64,000 nt of DNA from Semisulcospira habei (lineage: Eukaryota > Mollusca > Gastropoda > Semisulcospiridae). The position numbers and the translations under genes were made by a program. This document shows positions 1 through 9,496 of this stretch, piece after piece; positions within the stretch are counted from its first letter, which is position 1, and every line of letters begins with the position of its first letter. The DNA lies in contig BTPG01000003.1 in the NCBI GenBank assembly GCA_036245525.1, positions 157,884,778 to 157,948,777 on the forward strand, written 5' to 3'. The notes under the pieces are model-generated. The model saw only the letters and a program-made list of their open reading frames with translations. It did no database searches and was not told the origin of the DNA.

Positions 1-450
1 ATTCTGGGGCCAAATTATGGAATTCTGTTCCGGCAGATATTAGAGCAGCACCATCGGTTAGAACATTTAAAACCCAGCTGCTGAAGTATCTCAGGAATAC
101 TTAAAATGCTGTTAAGAGTAAACCACGTGACTATGGCTTTTCGTTTCTCACGTGACTATGGCTTTTCGTTTCTGAAGTTGGTGTAGTAAATCTTCAATAC
201 GTACATAGCGTAGACTTGCTGAAGCTTTTCTTGTAAGCGCCTATTTTCCCCACACATCTATATCAGTATTTTTTTTTTACCATTTTTGTTTAATAATGTA
301 ATTTCTTGTAAATGCCCGGTGCACATATGTATACATGCAAACATTGATTTCAGTTTACACTTTTTTCTTGTAAATGTATTATTACTTTGTACTTTTCCCC
401 ACCCACGTCTGCCCTGGAGACTTGGATGAGGTCAGCTACTTTTTGTTTTT
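1..450 (+). mobile_element. 3' end of a CR1/L2-like LINE (partial)
   Basis: The window opens inside a reading frame (3-104, ending TAA) whose peptide includes LWNSVPADIR and TFKTQLLKYL. This is the usual C-terminus of CR1/L2/Rex-type reverse transcriptase proteins. The following 300 bases are AT-rich with no ORF and fit a LINE 3' UTR. The upstream part lies outside the window. The family is clear from the peptide, but the clade and the 3' limit are inferred. Confidence 0.6.
124..173. repeat. 25-bp perfect tandem duplication
   Basis: A 25-base unit starting cacgtgactatgg occurs twice in direct contact (124-148 and 149-173) within the LINE 3' UTR. Confidence 0.9.
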
Positions 451-463
451 TTTCTCTCTCTCA

Positions 464-530
464 GTTTTCCACGTACACACCACATACGCACACGCACAAA
501 TAACGGCATTAACCCATGTAGCCCAAACGG
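464..530 (+). repeat. Dispersed repeat shared with 15000-15057
   Basis: About 60 bases, ending with the words taacggcatt and aacccatgta, recur with few changes at 15000-15057 in LHFPL intron 1. This copy directly precedes the SINE head, the other follows a (CT)n tract. It is probably part of a dispersed element of unknown family. Confidence 0.6.
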
Positions 531-957
531 CCGCGGTCCGTGGCGCAGTGGTTAAGGCGCCTGCCGCCAATGCTAAAGGTGCGAGGTTCGATTCCGGGTT
601 CCGGCGTCGGATTTTTCTCCTCTAGTAAGTGTCACCGTTAATTCGGGCGGACCGTCGGGGGTTCTTTCTCCGGGTACTCCGGCTCTTCCTCCCCCTCCAC
701 TTTGGTATCAGTTTCAGCCAACTTAATAAAATTTCAAATACAAAACGATTTCCAAATACCGTCACTTCAGTAGCTCGCTTGAGCTTGCCCTTAGCACCAC
801 GTGAATGTTCTGTGTTTACGTACAGTGTGTGAGTGAATGCGTGTGATTCACGTGAGCGTGCTTGTTGGGTTCAGTTCGCGGCTACATTCTGCGCATTGAG
901 TTATATTATAAATATGAGAAATGCGCCATATAAATGCTATGCATTATTATTATTATT
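531..957 (+). mobile_element. tRNA-derived SINE
   Basis: The head has an RNA polymerase III A box (TGGCGCAGTGG, 541-551) and B box (GGTTCGATTCC, 585-595), spaced as in a tRNA. A roughly 300-bp unrelated body follows, then a terminal (ATT)n tail at about 943-957. It is not a tRNA gene, because no acceptor stem closes and the body continues well past the T arm. The 3' end is presumably borrowed from a partner LINE with a similar (ATT)n tail. Confidence 0.7.
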
Positions 958-1130
958 TCCTTAAATTTTGGAGGTGTTACTTAACGACTATATACCAGTT
1001 GCAGAAGACGGATTGACCATGATAATTCAAGGGTAGTGCCAGATTAGCTTGGCGCCTGAAGGCGCCAAGCTAATCTGGCACTAACCTTGAATTATCATGG
1101 GTCAATCCATCTCCTGCAAAGTCAAGTCTT
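958..1130. mobile_element. Hairpin MITE, family 1 (truncated ends)
   Basis: Core palindrome at about 1006-1118 with arms reading gggtagtgccagattagc and centre ggcgcctgaaggcgcc. The left flank (taaattttgg to ttaacgacta) matches the outer part of other family-1 copies. The terminal TTAA ends are not intact here. Confidence 0.75.
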
Positions 1131-1640
1131 TCACAGGGATCGGGACTTCCAGCTTTCGCTGATTTCGTCCAGGGGGGGTGGGCCAGGGGGTTTTGGGGGG
1201 GAGGTTGTCTCACTGTCTGTCTGCCGCTCCATCGCTCCGCTGGCTGATGTTGTTGCCGGGGCCGGGTGGTTGGTGGTGCAGGAGGCAGGTGATAGGCCGG
1301 AGGCCCGTCACCTATCGCCAGGCTGGTGGGTGGTGGTGTGCCAGCCACTCCCAAAAATGTTGTAGGAGTGGTGGCGGTGGTGGTGGGGGTGGCCGGGGGA
1401 ACCGTGGCCGGTTGTAGGTGGGTCTGAGGAGGTAGGGTGGTGGTGGTGGCGGCCAGTCGATTCTTGGTCGTGGACGGGGTGGATGGCGGTGTTGTGGTGG
1501 CAGCCGCATGTGTGGTGGCGGTGTGGCGAGGAGTGGTGGGCGTTGTTGCCTGACGTGCTTGGGCGGTCGGTTGCGTCTTCTTCTTTGCTGTTGTGGGCCG
1601 GTGATGGGACCGTTGCCCACCTGTGCTGGTGGTTGTTGTT

Positions 1641-1656
1641 GGGGGGGGGGGGGGGG
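1641..1656. repeat. G16 homopolymer
   Basis: An uninterrupted run of 16 G. Its length may be miscalled in sequencing. Confidence 0.9.
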
Positions 1657-2331
1657 CGGGTCCGTACCCGCATCTTGGAGGATTTTGGCTGTGGTTTCAG
1701 TCTCTGTGTTCTTATCCAGAGTTTCCGCTGGCGTGGTGCCGGTTGTTTTTTCCGCTGTCCGAGGGGAGTCGATGGTAGTTTGACTTCCCGTTTCCGTTGT
1801 CTGGGCTGTGGCCTGGCTGGCCGTGTCCTGTGACTTGGGGGGCTCGAGGTCTTTGATGGCACCCGAGTGCACCAGCCACCGGGCGGCGACTAGTGCTCGG
1901 TGATATGGGCTGCCATCAATTGCCGTGATGACTGGTACGGCATCTTGTAAGATCTTGTAAGAGGAGCACCAGCTCCTCGAAGTCTATCTCCCTGAGCCGA
2001 GTCGCCCCCTCCTCCGATGAAGCCGGCCGCTCCCGAGTTAGTGATTCGGGGATTGCGACCGGCGGTGGGGAGTATAAGGACTCGGCCCACGACGAGAGCT
2101 CCGAAGATGGCTCCTCTGGTTCTGGTGGTGGCGGTGGTGATTGGGGGCGGGCTGGGCTCGCCTCTTCCTTGTTGTTTGATGGGCGCATTTTGTCAAAAAA
2201 TGCGTCCATTTGAGGAAACATTCCCCTTGGTGGTGTTGGTGGGGCGAAAGTGTTGAATGACTCTCTCAGTCTTCGGTCGAGTTCGCCCATTGTTATTGGC
2301 GTTCGGTTTCCTGTTGGTCGCTGTGGCGCCT

Positions 2332-2356
2332 GGGGGGGGGGGGGGGGGGGGGGGGG
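2332..2356. repeat. G25 homopolymer
   Basis: An uninterrupted run of 25 G at the point where the minus-strand ORF1-like frame shifts. An assembly length error could itself explain that frameshift. Confidence 0.9.
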
Positions 2357-2884
2357 AATCCCCCACCTGTTCCCAGTATGCTCGCGTCGGCTGTACTTCT
2401 TGTACTTGTATTGGCGGGGAGAGAGGAGGCTTGTAGCTCCTCGTCTCCCGCCTGGCCGGTGGTGGTTTCCTCTGTGTTTGAGGAAAAGTGGAAGTATATT
2501 CTTCCACCTGTTCCTTGTTTGACTTCTTTCTGGCCTTGCGCCCTTTGTCCATGTTCGCTGGCTTGCTTGACTAGTTGTGAGCTGTCTCGCTTGGTGGGAG
2601 AGACGCGGTGGACCGTAGTCTCTCTTGTCTGGCTGGCTGGCTTGCTTGCTTGTGCAGTGCAGTCTTGCTGTGTGGAGAGAGCGGAAAAAAACGTCCTCTC
2701 TCTTCTGCTGCTGACGGCTGTCCATCTCCTGCTATGGGGCGTCGGGGCTAAATAGGTTAACTTGCGCCTGCGTGCTTTGTCCTCAGCCGCGGCTTACCTA
2801 CTTGAAGAACAAAAACCACACCTATTGGACAGGAACTTGGAAGCGCCGCATAAAATGCAGAGAAAAGCCCAACAAACAAAAACT

Positions 2885-2939
2885 CTTAGAAAAGGCAATT
2901 ACAACTACGACACAACTGTGTTGTAATTGTCCTTTCTAA
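2885..2939. repeat. Imperfect inverted repeat (foldback)
   Basis: The arm ttagaaaaggcaattacaa is answered by ttgtaattgtcctttctaa with a short centre. The right arm and following bases resemble 23775-23830, so this belongs to a dispersed family. There is no ORF in 2760-3085. Confidence 0.65.
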
Positions 2940-3085
2940 ACGTGTTTCTTTCTTTTGTTTTTCTTTGGAATTTTATTTTGTAGTTCTTTACAGCACCAAC
3001 GGCAGTAAAATTTCGCACACACCGCACCACATAAAAAGTCAAGGAATTGCGACTGTTCTGAGAAGGCTTTATTATTTATAACGCA

Positions 3086-3304
3086 TTAACCCATTACTGT
3101 GACATCCTGAGGCTGATAAAAAAATTGCTTATTGTCCTATGAAGGCTACTTTACAGATTAAGAGACAGATCGACTATTTTAGTTCAAGGGTGGTGCCAGA
3201 ATAGCGGCTTGGCGCCTGAGGCGCCAAGCTATTCTGGCACCACCCTTGAACTATCATAGTCAAGTTTATTTCTTGCAATAGTGTATCAGGATGAAAAGGG
3301 TTAA
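3086..3304. mobile_element. Hairpin MITE, family 1b, TTAA ends
   Basis: TTAA at 3086-3089 and 3301-3304 flank ends reading CCCATTAC and AAAAGGG. The inner palindrome (about 3168-3264) has arms containing gtggtgccagaatagc around ggcgcctgaggcgcc. One arm has 3 extra bases next to the centre. Confidence 0.8.
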
Positions 3305-3508
3305 AATGGACATCCCTCACGGTTAAAGACTGTTTTACGCACACACCCTGCCATTTTGTTACAACAAATGTTTTCGTGACTGATGTGCACGAATGTTGCC
3401 TAATTTTTCATGCTGACCAGTATAGTTCCTGAGAAGCACTTTGAAAGATTTCTGTTTTCTCAACACACACAGACCACTTGATGAGACGACTATAAAGTCT
3501 GAATGATT

Positions 3509-3518
3509 GAATTCACGC
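3509..3518. repeat. Left target-site duplication of RNase H LINE
   Basis: gaattcacgc, repeated exactly at 4204-4213 after the (GAA)n tail. Confidence 0.8.
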
Positions 3519-4203
3519 TGAACTCACTGCTCTACGAGAGGCTGCCAGCCTTGTCGGTGCAGACGATCCCCTGCCCTCACACGTCGTTTTCCTGACCGAC
3601 TGCAGATTCACCATCCAAAGCCTGCAGTCCCCCAGTGAGCAGCTGGAGAAAGAAACACTGCACCTGCTGGTCGCCCTCTCACGCCTAACACAAGTGGCTG
3701 TTCAGTGGGTACCTGCTCACTGTGGAAACGAGGAGGCAGACAGACTCGCCAAGTCCGGCAGCAAGCTTGAGCAGCCAAACCAACCGATGCCCTTCCAGAA
3801 AGTCAAAACCCTCATTAAGCGGCACTATCATGCAGACTGGCAGACCCAACATAACCCAACATCTGATGACCAGTTAAAACACCTCCAGCGCCACCAGCAG
3901 ACCACCATACTGTGATTCCGTCTAAGGACTGGCCACTGCCGGCGTGCACACTTGTACCGCCTTGGACTGTCACACACTGCAGACTGCTTGTGTGAAACTG
4001 GTTTACAGACCCCAGAGCATGTACTGCAGTCCTGTCCCCTGTAACAAGACGCCAGGACACAGCACTGGCCACATGGAGCGACGCTGTCTGAGAAACTCCG
4101 GGGCTCCATTCTAGACCTACTGCAGACCACGAACTTCACCTCAAAAACCAATCTTGACACTCGTCTGAGGCAGAAAATCGGGAACGCTGAATAAGAAGAA
4201 GAA
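3519..4203 (+). mobile_element. 5'-truncated LINE tail with RNase H domain
   Basis: A plus-strand frame encodes the end of an RNase H domain (VVFLTDCRFTIQSLQ, then VQWVPAHCGNEEADRLAK, the HCGNEEAD motif of LINE RNases H). After it come a Cys/His-containing C-terminal region (TGHCRRRAHLYRLG, PEHVLQSCPL) and a (GAA)n tail. Two in-frame stops (TGA 3913, TAA 4042) make it dead. The 10-bp duplication gaattcacgc occurs at 3509-3518 and 4204-4213, so this is a complete 5'-truncated insertion. RNase H places it in the I-like group (I, Nimb, R1 and relatives). The exact clade is not determined. Confidence 0.8.
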
Positions 4204-4213
4204 GAATTCACGC
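4204..4213. repeat. Right target-site duplication of RNase H LINE
   Basis: gaattcacgc, matching 3509-3518. Confidence 0.8.
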
Positions 4214-4532
4214 ACTTGAAAATTACATTCATATGAATTTGTTTTAAAAAATCCGCCATATAAAACGGTAGGCTTTCCTTGACCTTTTGTGACTGGTATA
4301 TATTGACAATGGCGTTTCAGGGCTAGTGATTGAATAGGTGTTGTCCAAGGTAGCAAAGGTACTCGAGCCTACTGCATCTGTCGTGGGCGCGGCGAAGACG
4401 TTTTGCTACTGGGAACCTTGGAGGAGCCGGGAAAAGCTGACCAGGCACTAACCTAAAGCCGACTGTAACAGAAACACCCATCAAAAGTCAGTTTTACATC
4501 CCGCCGCCGTACCATGTCAAACTGAAACCCGC

Positions 4533-4746
4533 TTAACTCATTCTCCCCCAGACACACCACAGCAGGATAAGGATCGACCATGATAGTTCAAGGGTGATGC
4601 CAGAATAGCTTGGCGCCTATGGGCGCCAAGCTATTCTAGCATCACCCTTGAACTATCATGGTCGATCTGTGTCCTGCACTAGAGTGCAGTCTTCAGAGGA
4701 CAACGGCAAAATTTGGGGATTTCGGTGTTGGGGTAGAATGAGTTAA
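4533..4746. mobile_element. Hairpin MITE, family 1, TTAA ends
   Basis: TTAA at both ends; termini CTCATTCT and AGAATGAG are inverted repeats. The inner palindrome (about 4555-4672) carries gggtgatgccagaatagc arms. Its right TTAA is also the left TTAA of the next element. Confidence 0.85.
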
Positions 4747-4843
4747 CCCTTTGCGTGTCGGTAGCGGTTTTCAGTAGTCGCGATGATTTTTGTCAGTTGG
4801 AGTCATCGCGACTAAAACCACTACCGACACCCAAAAGGGTTAA
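4743..4843. mobile_element. Hairpin MITE, family 2, TTAA ends
   Basis: The whole element is an inverted repeat. TTAACCCTTT opens it and AAAGGGTTAA closes it, with arms containing gtgtcggtagcgg and cgcgatgat. It shares TTAA with both neighbours. Confidence 0.85.
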
Positions 4844-5047
4844 TCTCTTCATTGCCAGTGGATTGAGATTGAGACATTTTTTCCTAGTGATGTAAATTCA
4901 GCGTTAAGGACCCCCAGTCGCCACTGAAGGCACATGGATAAAAAGTGGTTTCAGCAAGAGACATAGGTCGTCATGAGCCTCCGCAATTTAGATCAATACC
5001 TCTTGCAGTTGAGCTGTTTTAATTTTTCTCGGCAGTGAAGGAGTTAA
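4840..5047. mobile_element. Hairpin-type MITE, family 3, TTAA ends
   Basis: Opens TTAATCTCTTCATTGCC and closes GGCAGTGAAGGAGTTAA (inverted termini). The central region (gcaagagacatagg, tcatgagcc) is a decayed copy of the palindrome seen intact at 18912-18981 and 26521-26583. Confidence 0.75.
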
Positions 5048-5586
5048 CTGTGGAAGCGAAGGCAATAAACGACATCAGGGCTAATGGGCTACGCTCGTAC
5101 CTGACGCGTGAAAATGCATATACACAACATCGAAATCATCACCAAAGTACAACTTCGTGGCGCCCCGAGGCTACTTTTTTCCCCCCAAGACCGTTTATCG
5201 TATCAGGGGAGACAACGTGCACAGAGATCACTTGTCATCAGTCCGTCACTTCATGTGGAGTGGAGAGTAAGATAACATGACGGATTGCTAAAATTCGCCG
5301 ATACAACAGGTTATCAATGGTGTCCTATCTGAACTAAGTCTTTTCCACCATTCTTTTCACAATCCATGTGAGTATGCACGCTCTTGAGCGGAACGGAAAG
5401 AACTTCCGACTAGTATCAGATAACTGACAAAAAAGAACGGAAGTCTTTAATATTTAGTTACGACCTTCAAGCTTCATAATTTAAACTTTTCTCCAGCATT
5501 ACTGTAAGACATGCTATGAACATGTATAAAATATGGGATAGTAATGCGAATTAGTAAGCCATTAGAGCCTGGAGTCAGGGGTCACT
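5048..5586. other. No gene seen
   Basis: AT-rich sequence without a convincing ORF, splice signal or repeat match inside the window. Confidence 0.5.
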
Positions 5587-5799
5587 TTAACTCATTCTAC
5601 CCCAACACCAAAATCCTTAAATTTTGCCCCTGTCCTCTCAAGACTGCATTGCAGTGCAGGACACAGATCGACCATGATAGTTCAAGGTGATGCCAGAATA
5701 GCTTGGCGCCCGTAGGCGCAAAGCTATTCTGGCATCACCCTTGAACTATCATGGTGGATCCTTATCCTGCTGTGGTGTGTCTGGGGTAGAATGAGTTAA
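5587..5799. mobile_element. Hairpin MITE, family 1, TTAA ends
   Basis: Inverse orientation of the copy at 4533-4746: TTAACTCATTCTACCCC at the left and GGGGTAGAATGAGTTAA at the right. The palindromic core with gatgccagaatagc lies at about 5656-5772. Confidence 0.85.
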
Positions 5800-5902
5800 T
5801 TATTGGTCTGTGCGGCGCTTTCCGAGCCTCTCCGAAACATTAAGCAGACACATAAATAAAGTGATACATTAAAAATATAATAACAGCTGAACTTAAATAG
5901 AA

Positions 5903-5947
5903 CATTGCCAGACAAACAACAACTTGGTAGTTGTTTGTCTGGCAATG
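5903..5947. repeat. Perfect 18-bp inverted repeat
   Basis: cattgccagacaaacaac is followed 9 bases later by its exact reverse complement. It would fold as a strong hairpin; no element family is recognised. Confidence 0.85.
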
Positions 5948-6197
5948 CTTTTATGTATGTATGTATTTGTGTGGATGTGTGCTTTACTTCGTTGGAATCA
6001 TAATGACATCATGCCGCAATCCGCCTGTTCTACAACCACACTGTACGTGTACATGGGGCACACTGATCATTCTCACAGATGGACAGGAAGACAGAAAATG
6101 AATACTGCTGAAATCAGGCAGGAAAAACGTACAGCTCTGGACTGGCGAGTATTTATTTATTTAATTTGTTATATTTAATATGCACAGAAAAAGATAC

Positions 6198-6200
<3 letters not shown>

Positions 6201-6241
<41 letters not shown>

Positions 6242-6256
6242 GGGGGGGGGGGGGGG
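6201..6256. repeat. (GA)n tract followed by G16
   Basis: (GA)n at 6201-6237 directly before a G homopolymer at 6241-6256. Confidence 0.9.
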
Positions 6257-6279
6257 TATTCACAACCGAGACGTATAAA

Positions 6280-6370
6280 TCAACTCTATGCGTGGCGGTA
6301 GCGGTTTTGTCGCGGATATTCATACAGGAATCATCGCGACAAAAACTACTACTGACTCGCAAAGTGTTAA
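6280..6370. mobile_element. Hairpin MITE, family 2 (decayed)
   Basis: Left arm gcggtagcggttttgtcgcg, right arm cgcgacaaaaactactac. Ends are TCAA (left) and TTAA (right), so one terminal base has changed. Confidence 0.7.
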
Positions 6371-7408
6371 CATGGGCTGCGCGAAAAGCGCTCAGGGAAT
6401 ATAGTAGACTTGGTGGTTCAGTCGCTATGGCTTCTTTCTTCGTTTATTTCGCCGTCAGTCCCACAAGCCATGTTCACGGCTGGAGGACGTAAACAGCTTT
6501 GGTGTATTGGAGGATAAAACACAATACGATCAAAATTAAAATAAAAGATTTTTTTAACGAGAAAATCGGTGAAATATACAGAAATTAGGTATTAGAGAGG
6601 AAACTTGATAACAAAATCTGTGGAGGAGGGGGAGGGAGGGGGGGGGGGGAGGGGGGCGTCGAAAAGTATGAGTAGTGATGCACAATTGAATACTCCTAGA
6701 TACGCAGATGTCAGTAACGGGCCAAGTTCTACGGGTCATGTTACATATTTAAATTGGGCAGTTCAGGCAGTGCAAGGACCGGTGTTTTTAAAAAATAATT
6801 TTTGCCTTGTTTGAAAATTTGTAGTAGGACTGAATGTTGGAATTTGCCAGCTGGAAAATATCTGGTTAGCTGAGAGGAGACATGTTTGGTGCTTTGATTC
6901 ATACCATCCTGAGCTTATCCAGTGAACAATTGTGGACCTATGTTGAGTTGCCGTTGACGTAATGATTTGAGGGGCACGCTGGTTTCAGCTGCGCATGGGT
7001 GTGGCGTAAGGAACCAGTTTCATAGCCAAGAAATGAGACGGGTGATGTGCTGTTTGTTCGTGTGTTTTTTTTGTTTTTTTTTTGTATTTTGTGCATGGCA
7101 AATGTGCAGCTGGTGGGTGGTAGTGTTTTTTAGGGAATTGAAAAATTAGGGGATGACTGGGACTGACTAAGGCTAAGAGACTGGACAGTACGGAAACGGC
7201 ACTGTAGTCCGTCCTACGCCAATACCGGTTCAGGGGCGACAACTTGGTGTAGGTCCAGTTGATTTGCTGGTGTATTGAGGTCTATACCTTCCCTCTAGAT
7301 TCAGCGTGGTCACGAATGTTTTGTTCGCAAACCACACAGGCATAAAAATAGTCTGATTACAGAGTGTTTCCAAACTCACCCCTTCTCCTCCCTCCCAATG
7401 GCACCAAT
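6371..7408. other. No gene seen; one G-rich tract
   Basis: Short frames only, none with recognisable homology. G-rich low-complexity sequence at 6626-6656. Confidence 0.5.
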
Positions 7409-7529
7409 TTAACCCTTTGGGTGTCGGTAGCGCTGTTAGTCGCGATGCCGATTCCTACAGGAAGCGATGGTTCCTACAGCCGGGAATCATCGCGACTAAA
7501 CCGCTACCGACACCCCGGCAAAGGGTTAA
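7409..7529. mobile_element. Hairpin MITE, family 2, TTAA ends
   Basis: TTAACCCTTTGGGTGTCGG at the left and AAAGGGTTAA at the right. The centre is enlarged by a second copy of gattcctaca-like sequence, giving a longer loop than other copies. Confidence 0.85.
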
Positions 7530-8278
7530 AAAGTTTAACACTGAATCTATTTTGGTCAATAATGCCAAGGTCTATGGAATAATCAACGGATAACCAAATG
7601 ACTGATACGGCTTTATAGCGGTGAACACGAGGCCGGGGCAGATGCACGAGCCGGGATGGACCGTGGGGGTGGGGTCTACTGCAAGACAGTTTTGTCACCT
7701 CCGAGTCACAAAAATGAACAGTTTAATGAGAGCGACTGCCAGATGATGCGAGGAAATAATCAGCAACGGAAAGAAACCGACTTCAGTCGGAATCATCTGA
7801 TAAAGACGAATAGTTTAGTGGTGTATGAACCCCGGGGGTGGGGGTGGGGGGATGCGGAAGGGGGGGGGGGGGAGAGGCATGTATGGCATGGCCATTCCTC
7901 TCATCCGAATATAGTATGGCGGAACCTCCTTTTTGGACTGTGGCTTTACCTCCCTTTGGCCCTTCCTATTATAAAAGAATCGTACTTGGGCCATACCTTC
8001 ACCATACCAGGCGCAACGGTCAAATGACCCAGCAGACCCGATACATACAAGCAAACAAAAAGTCGAAGTATCATTATTCCTGCAAAAAGCCGGCCAATAC
8101 GAATATAAATTTGACTGTTGCCATTATTGGGCTGCACATTTGACATGGCCTTGTCTTGCTTATTCCCCCCCCCCCCCCACCCGGCTCACCCCATTCCTCC
8201 ACCATCTTCCGTCCTTTGATTTTCAGTGCAGCTGGGCCATATGACCACTGGAAATCTTTCTCCGGCAGTGAAGTTTAC
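7530..8278. other. No gene seen
   Basis: Contains G-rich (7832-7873) and C-rich (8165-8180) tracts. Short open frames here cross these tracts and have no recognisable product. Confidence 0.5.
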
Positions 8279-8489
8279 TTAATCCATTTAGCCCCGACAC
8301 ACTACAGCAGAAGATGGATCGACCATGACAATTCCGCCAAGGGTAGTGTCAGATTAGTTTGGCGCCTGATGGCTAACCTGAAACTACCCTTAAATTATCA
8401 TGGACAATCCATCACCTGCAACTGGTACAGAGTCGTTAGGTAACCCCTTCACAATTTGGGAAATGTGACCTTGGGATTAAATGGGTTAA
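8279..8489. mobile_element. Hairpin MITE, family 1, TTAA ends, degraded core
   Basis: TTAATCCATTTAGCCCC and GATTAAATGGGTTAA ends. The core gggtagtgtcagattag is only partly matched on the right because part of that arm is deleted. Confidence 0.75.
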
Positions 8490-8583
8490 TGTGTCAGTTC
8501 GAACCCTTTATCAAAGTCAACAAACAAGAAGGACAGAAAGCCACTTTTTGTGACTAAAAGACTAAAATCCGGATTTTGTAACG

Positions 8584-8630
8584 TTTATTTATTATTTATT
8601 ATTTTATTTATTTATTTATTTATTTATTTT
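8584..8630. repeat. (TTTA)n microsatellite
   Basis: Tandem TTTA/TTA units. Confidence 0.9.
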
Positions 8631-8674
8631 CAGATAATCTCTCTGTGAGCACTTTTAATCAAACCGAAAATGCT

Positions 8675-8762
8675 TTAACCCTTTGACTGTTTGTAGCGCT
8701 TCATTTTTGTTTTGGTGATTCAGTCCTGCAAGAATCACCTGGACACAAAGCTAAAGGGTTAA
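8675..8762. mobile_element. Hairpin MITE, family 2 variant, TTAA ends
   Basis: TTAACCCTTTGACTG at the left and AAAGGGTTAA at the right, with a partial inverted-repeat interior (ggtgattc and gaatcacc). Confidence 0.75.
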
Positions 8763-9496
8763 ACTTTTTTAAAAAAAAGTCGGTGTTTGGTTAGTCGTGA
8801 TCGCCTTTTGATAGTGGCTTGCTGGGCAGTGGGCAGATGTTCACATCTGCACGGGACATAGACGACCCCGCCCTCCACGAGTCCCCTGCTGCCTTGCAGG
8901 ACTGGCCGCTTGGCTGCGGAAAGGCTAAGGGAGGAAAACCCTGACATCAAAGCCCCCGTGTCTCCGGGGAAGGTTTTTGAGCCAGAGACTAGGACAAGGA
9001 CAGTCTGATATAAAACCTACGACCCGAGGACCTCGATGCCACCGTCCTAGCGTGCTAGGCCATGGCAGACGAACCAAGGGTTTAAAGGGTGGGGCCAGTA
9101 CTGCGCACACTGCACTCCACCAAAAAGCTCCACCGCGCAGGCTTTAGGAAACGCCCACGGACCATGACAACGACCTTTCCAAGTCCTGTAGCGATGGGCA
9201 AGGGGCGAAACGGCAGGTGAAAGATGTCACTGGAAGCCGCAGTCTCAAACCTGCATGCAGGCGGTTCAGGATATTGGTCGCCTGATGTTGACCTGGGGAT
9301 GACAACGTCACTCGGCACACCCTGAACGACCAAGCAGCCTTCTCTAGGGACAGCACTGCTTGCTCCACACGGAGAGGGGCCTAGAAAAGGTGGCCTAACC
9401 AAAGCTCATCCCCTCGTAACCCCAGTTGGCTAGCCGCGGTCAACGGGCATCTTCTCCTGCGGTCAGAAAACAAGAAAAAACAATGGATCCACTTTC

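Larger units (their letters stand above)
1308..2552 (-). pseudogene. Proline-rich ORF1/gag-like gene, frameshifted
   Basis: I do not recognise a domain. On the minus strand a frame opening at 2552 (MDKGRKARKKSNKEQ) runs to a proline run encoded by a 25-base homopolymer (2332-2356). It continues in another frame (MGELDRRLRESFN, FPQMDAFFDKMRPS) to about 1962. There a 10-bp tandem duplication (1942-1951 and 1952-1961) shifts it into a third frame containing ITAIDGSPYHRALVAARW and then a Thr/Pro-rich tail with a second homopolymer (1641-1656). The basic start, Pro-rich middle and conserved patch around the duplication fit an ORF1 or gag protein of a retroelement. No zinc knuckle or coiled coil is obvious. 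A host gene is less likely because neither splice sites nor homology are visible. Confidence 0.4.

Noticed and set aside
535..607. Possible tRNA gene
   Set aside because: A and B boxes are present, but the acceptor and anticodon stems do not close and the sequence continues as a SINE body with an (ATT)n tail.
1070..1862. Plus-strand Gly/Trp-rich and additional minus-strand Pro/His-rich frames
   Set aside because: They are other-frame readings of a G-rich strand and homopolymers. The coding signal, if any, is on the minus strand in the frame described.
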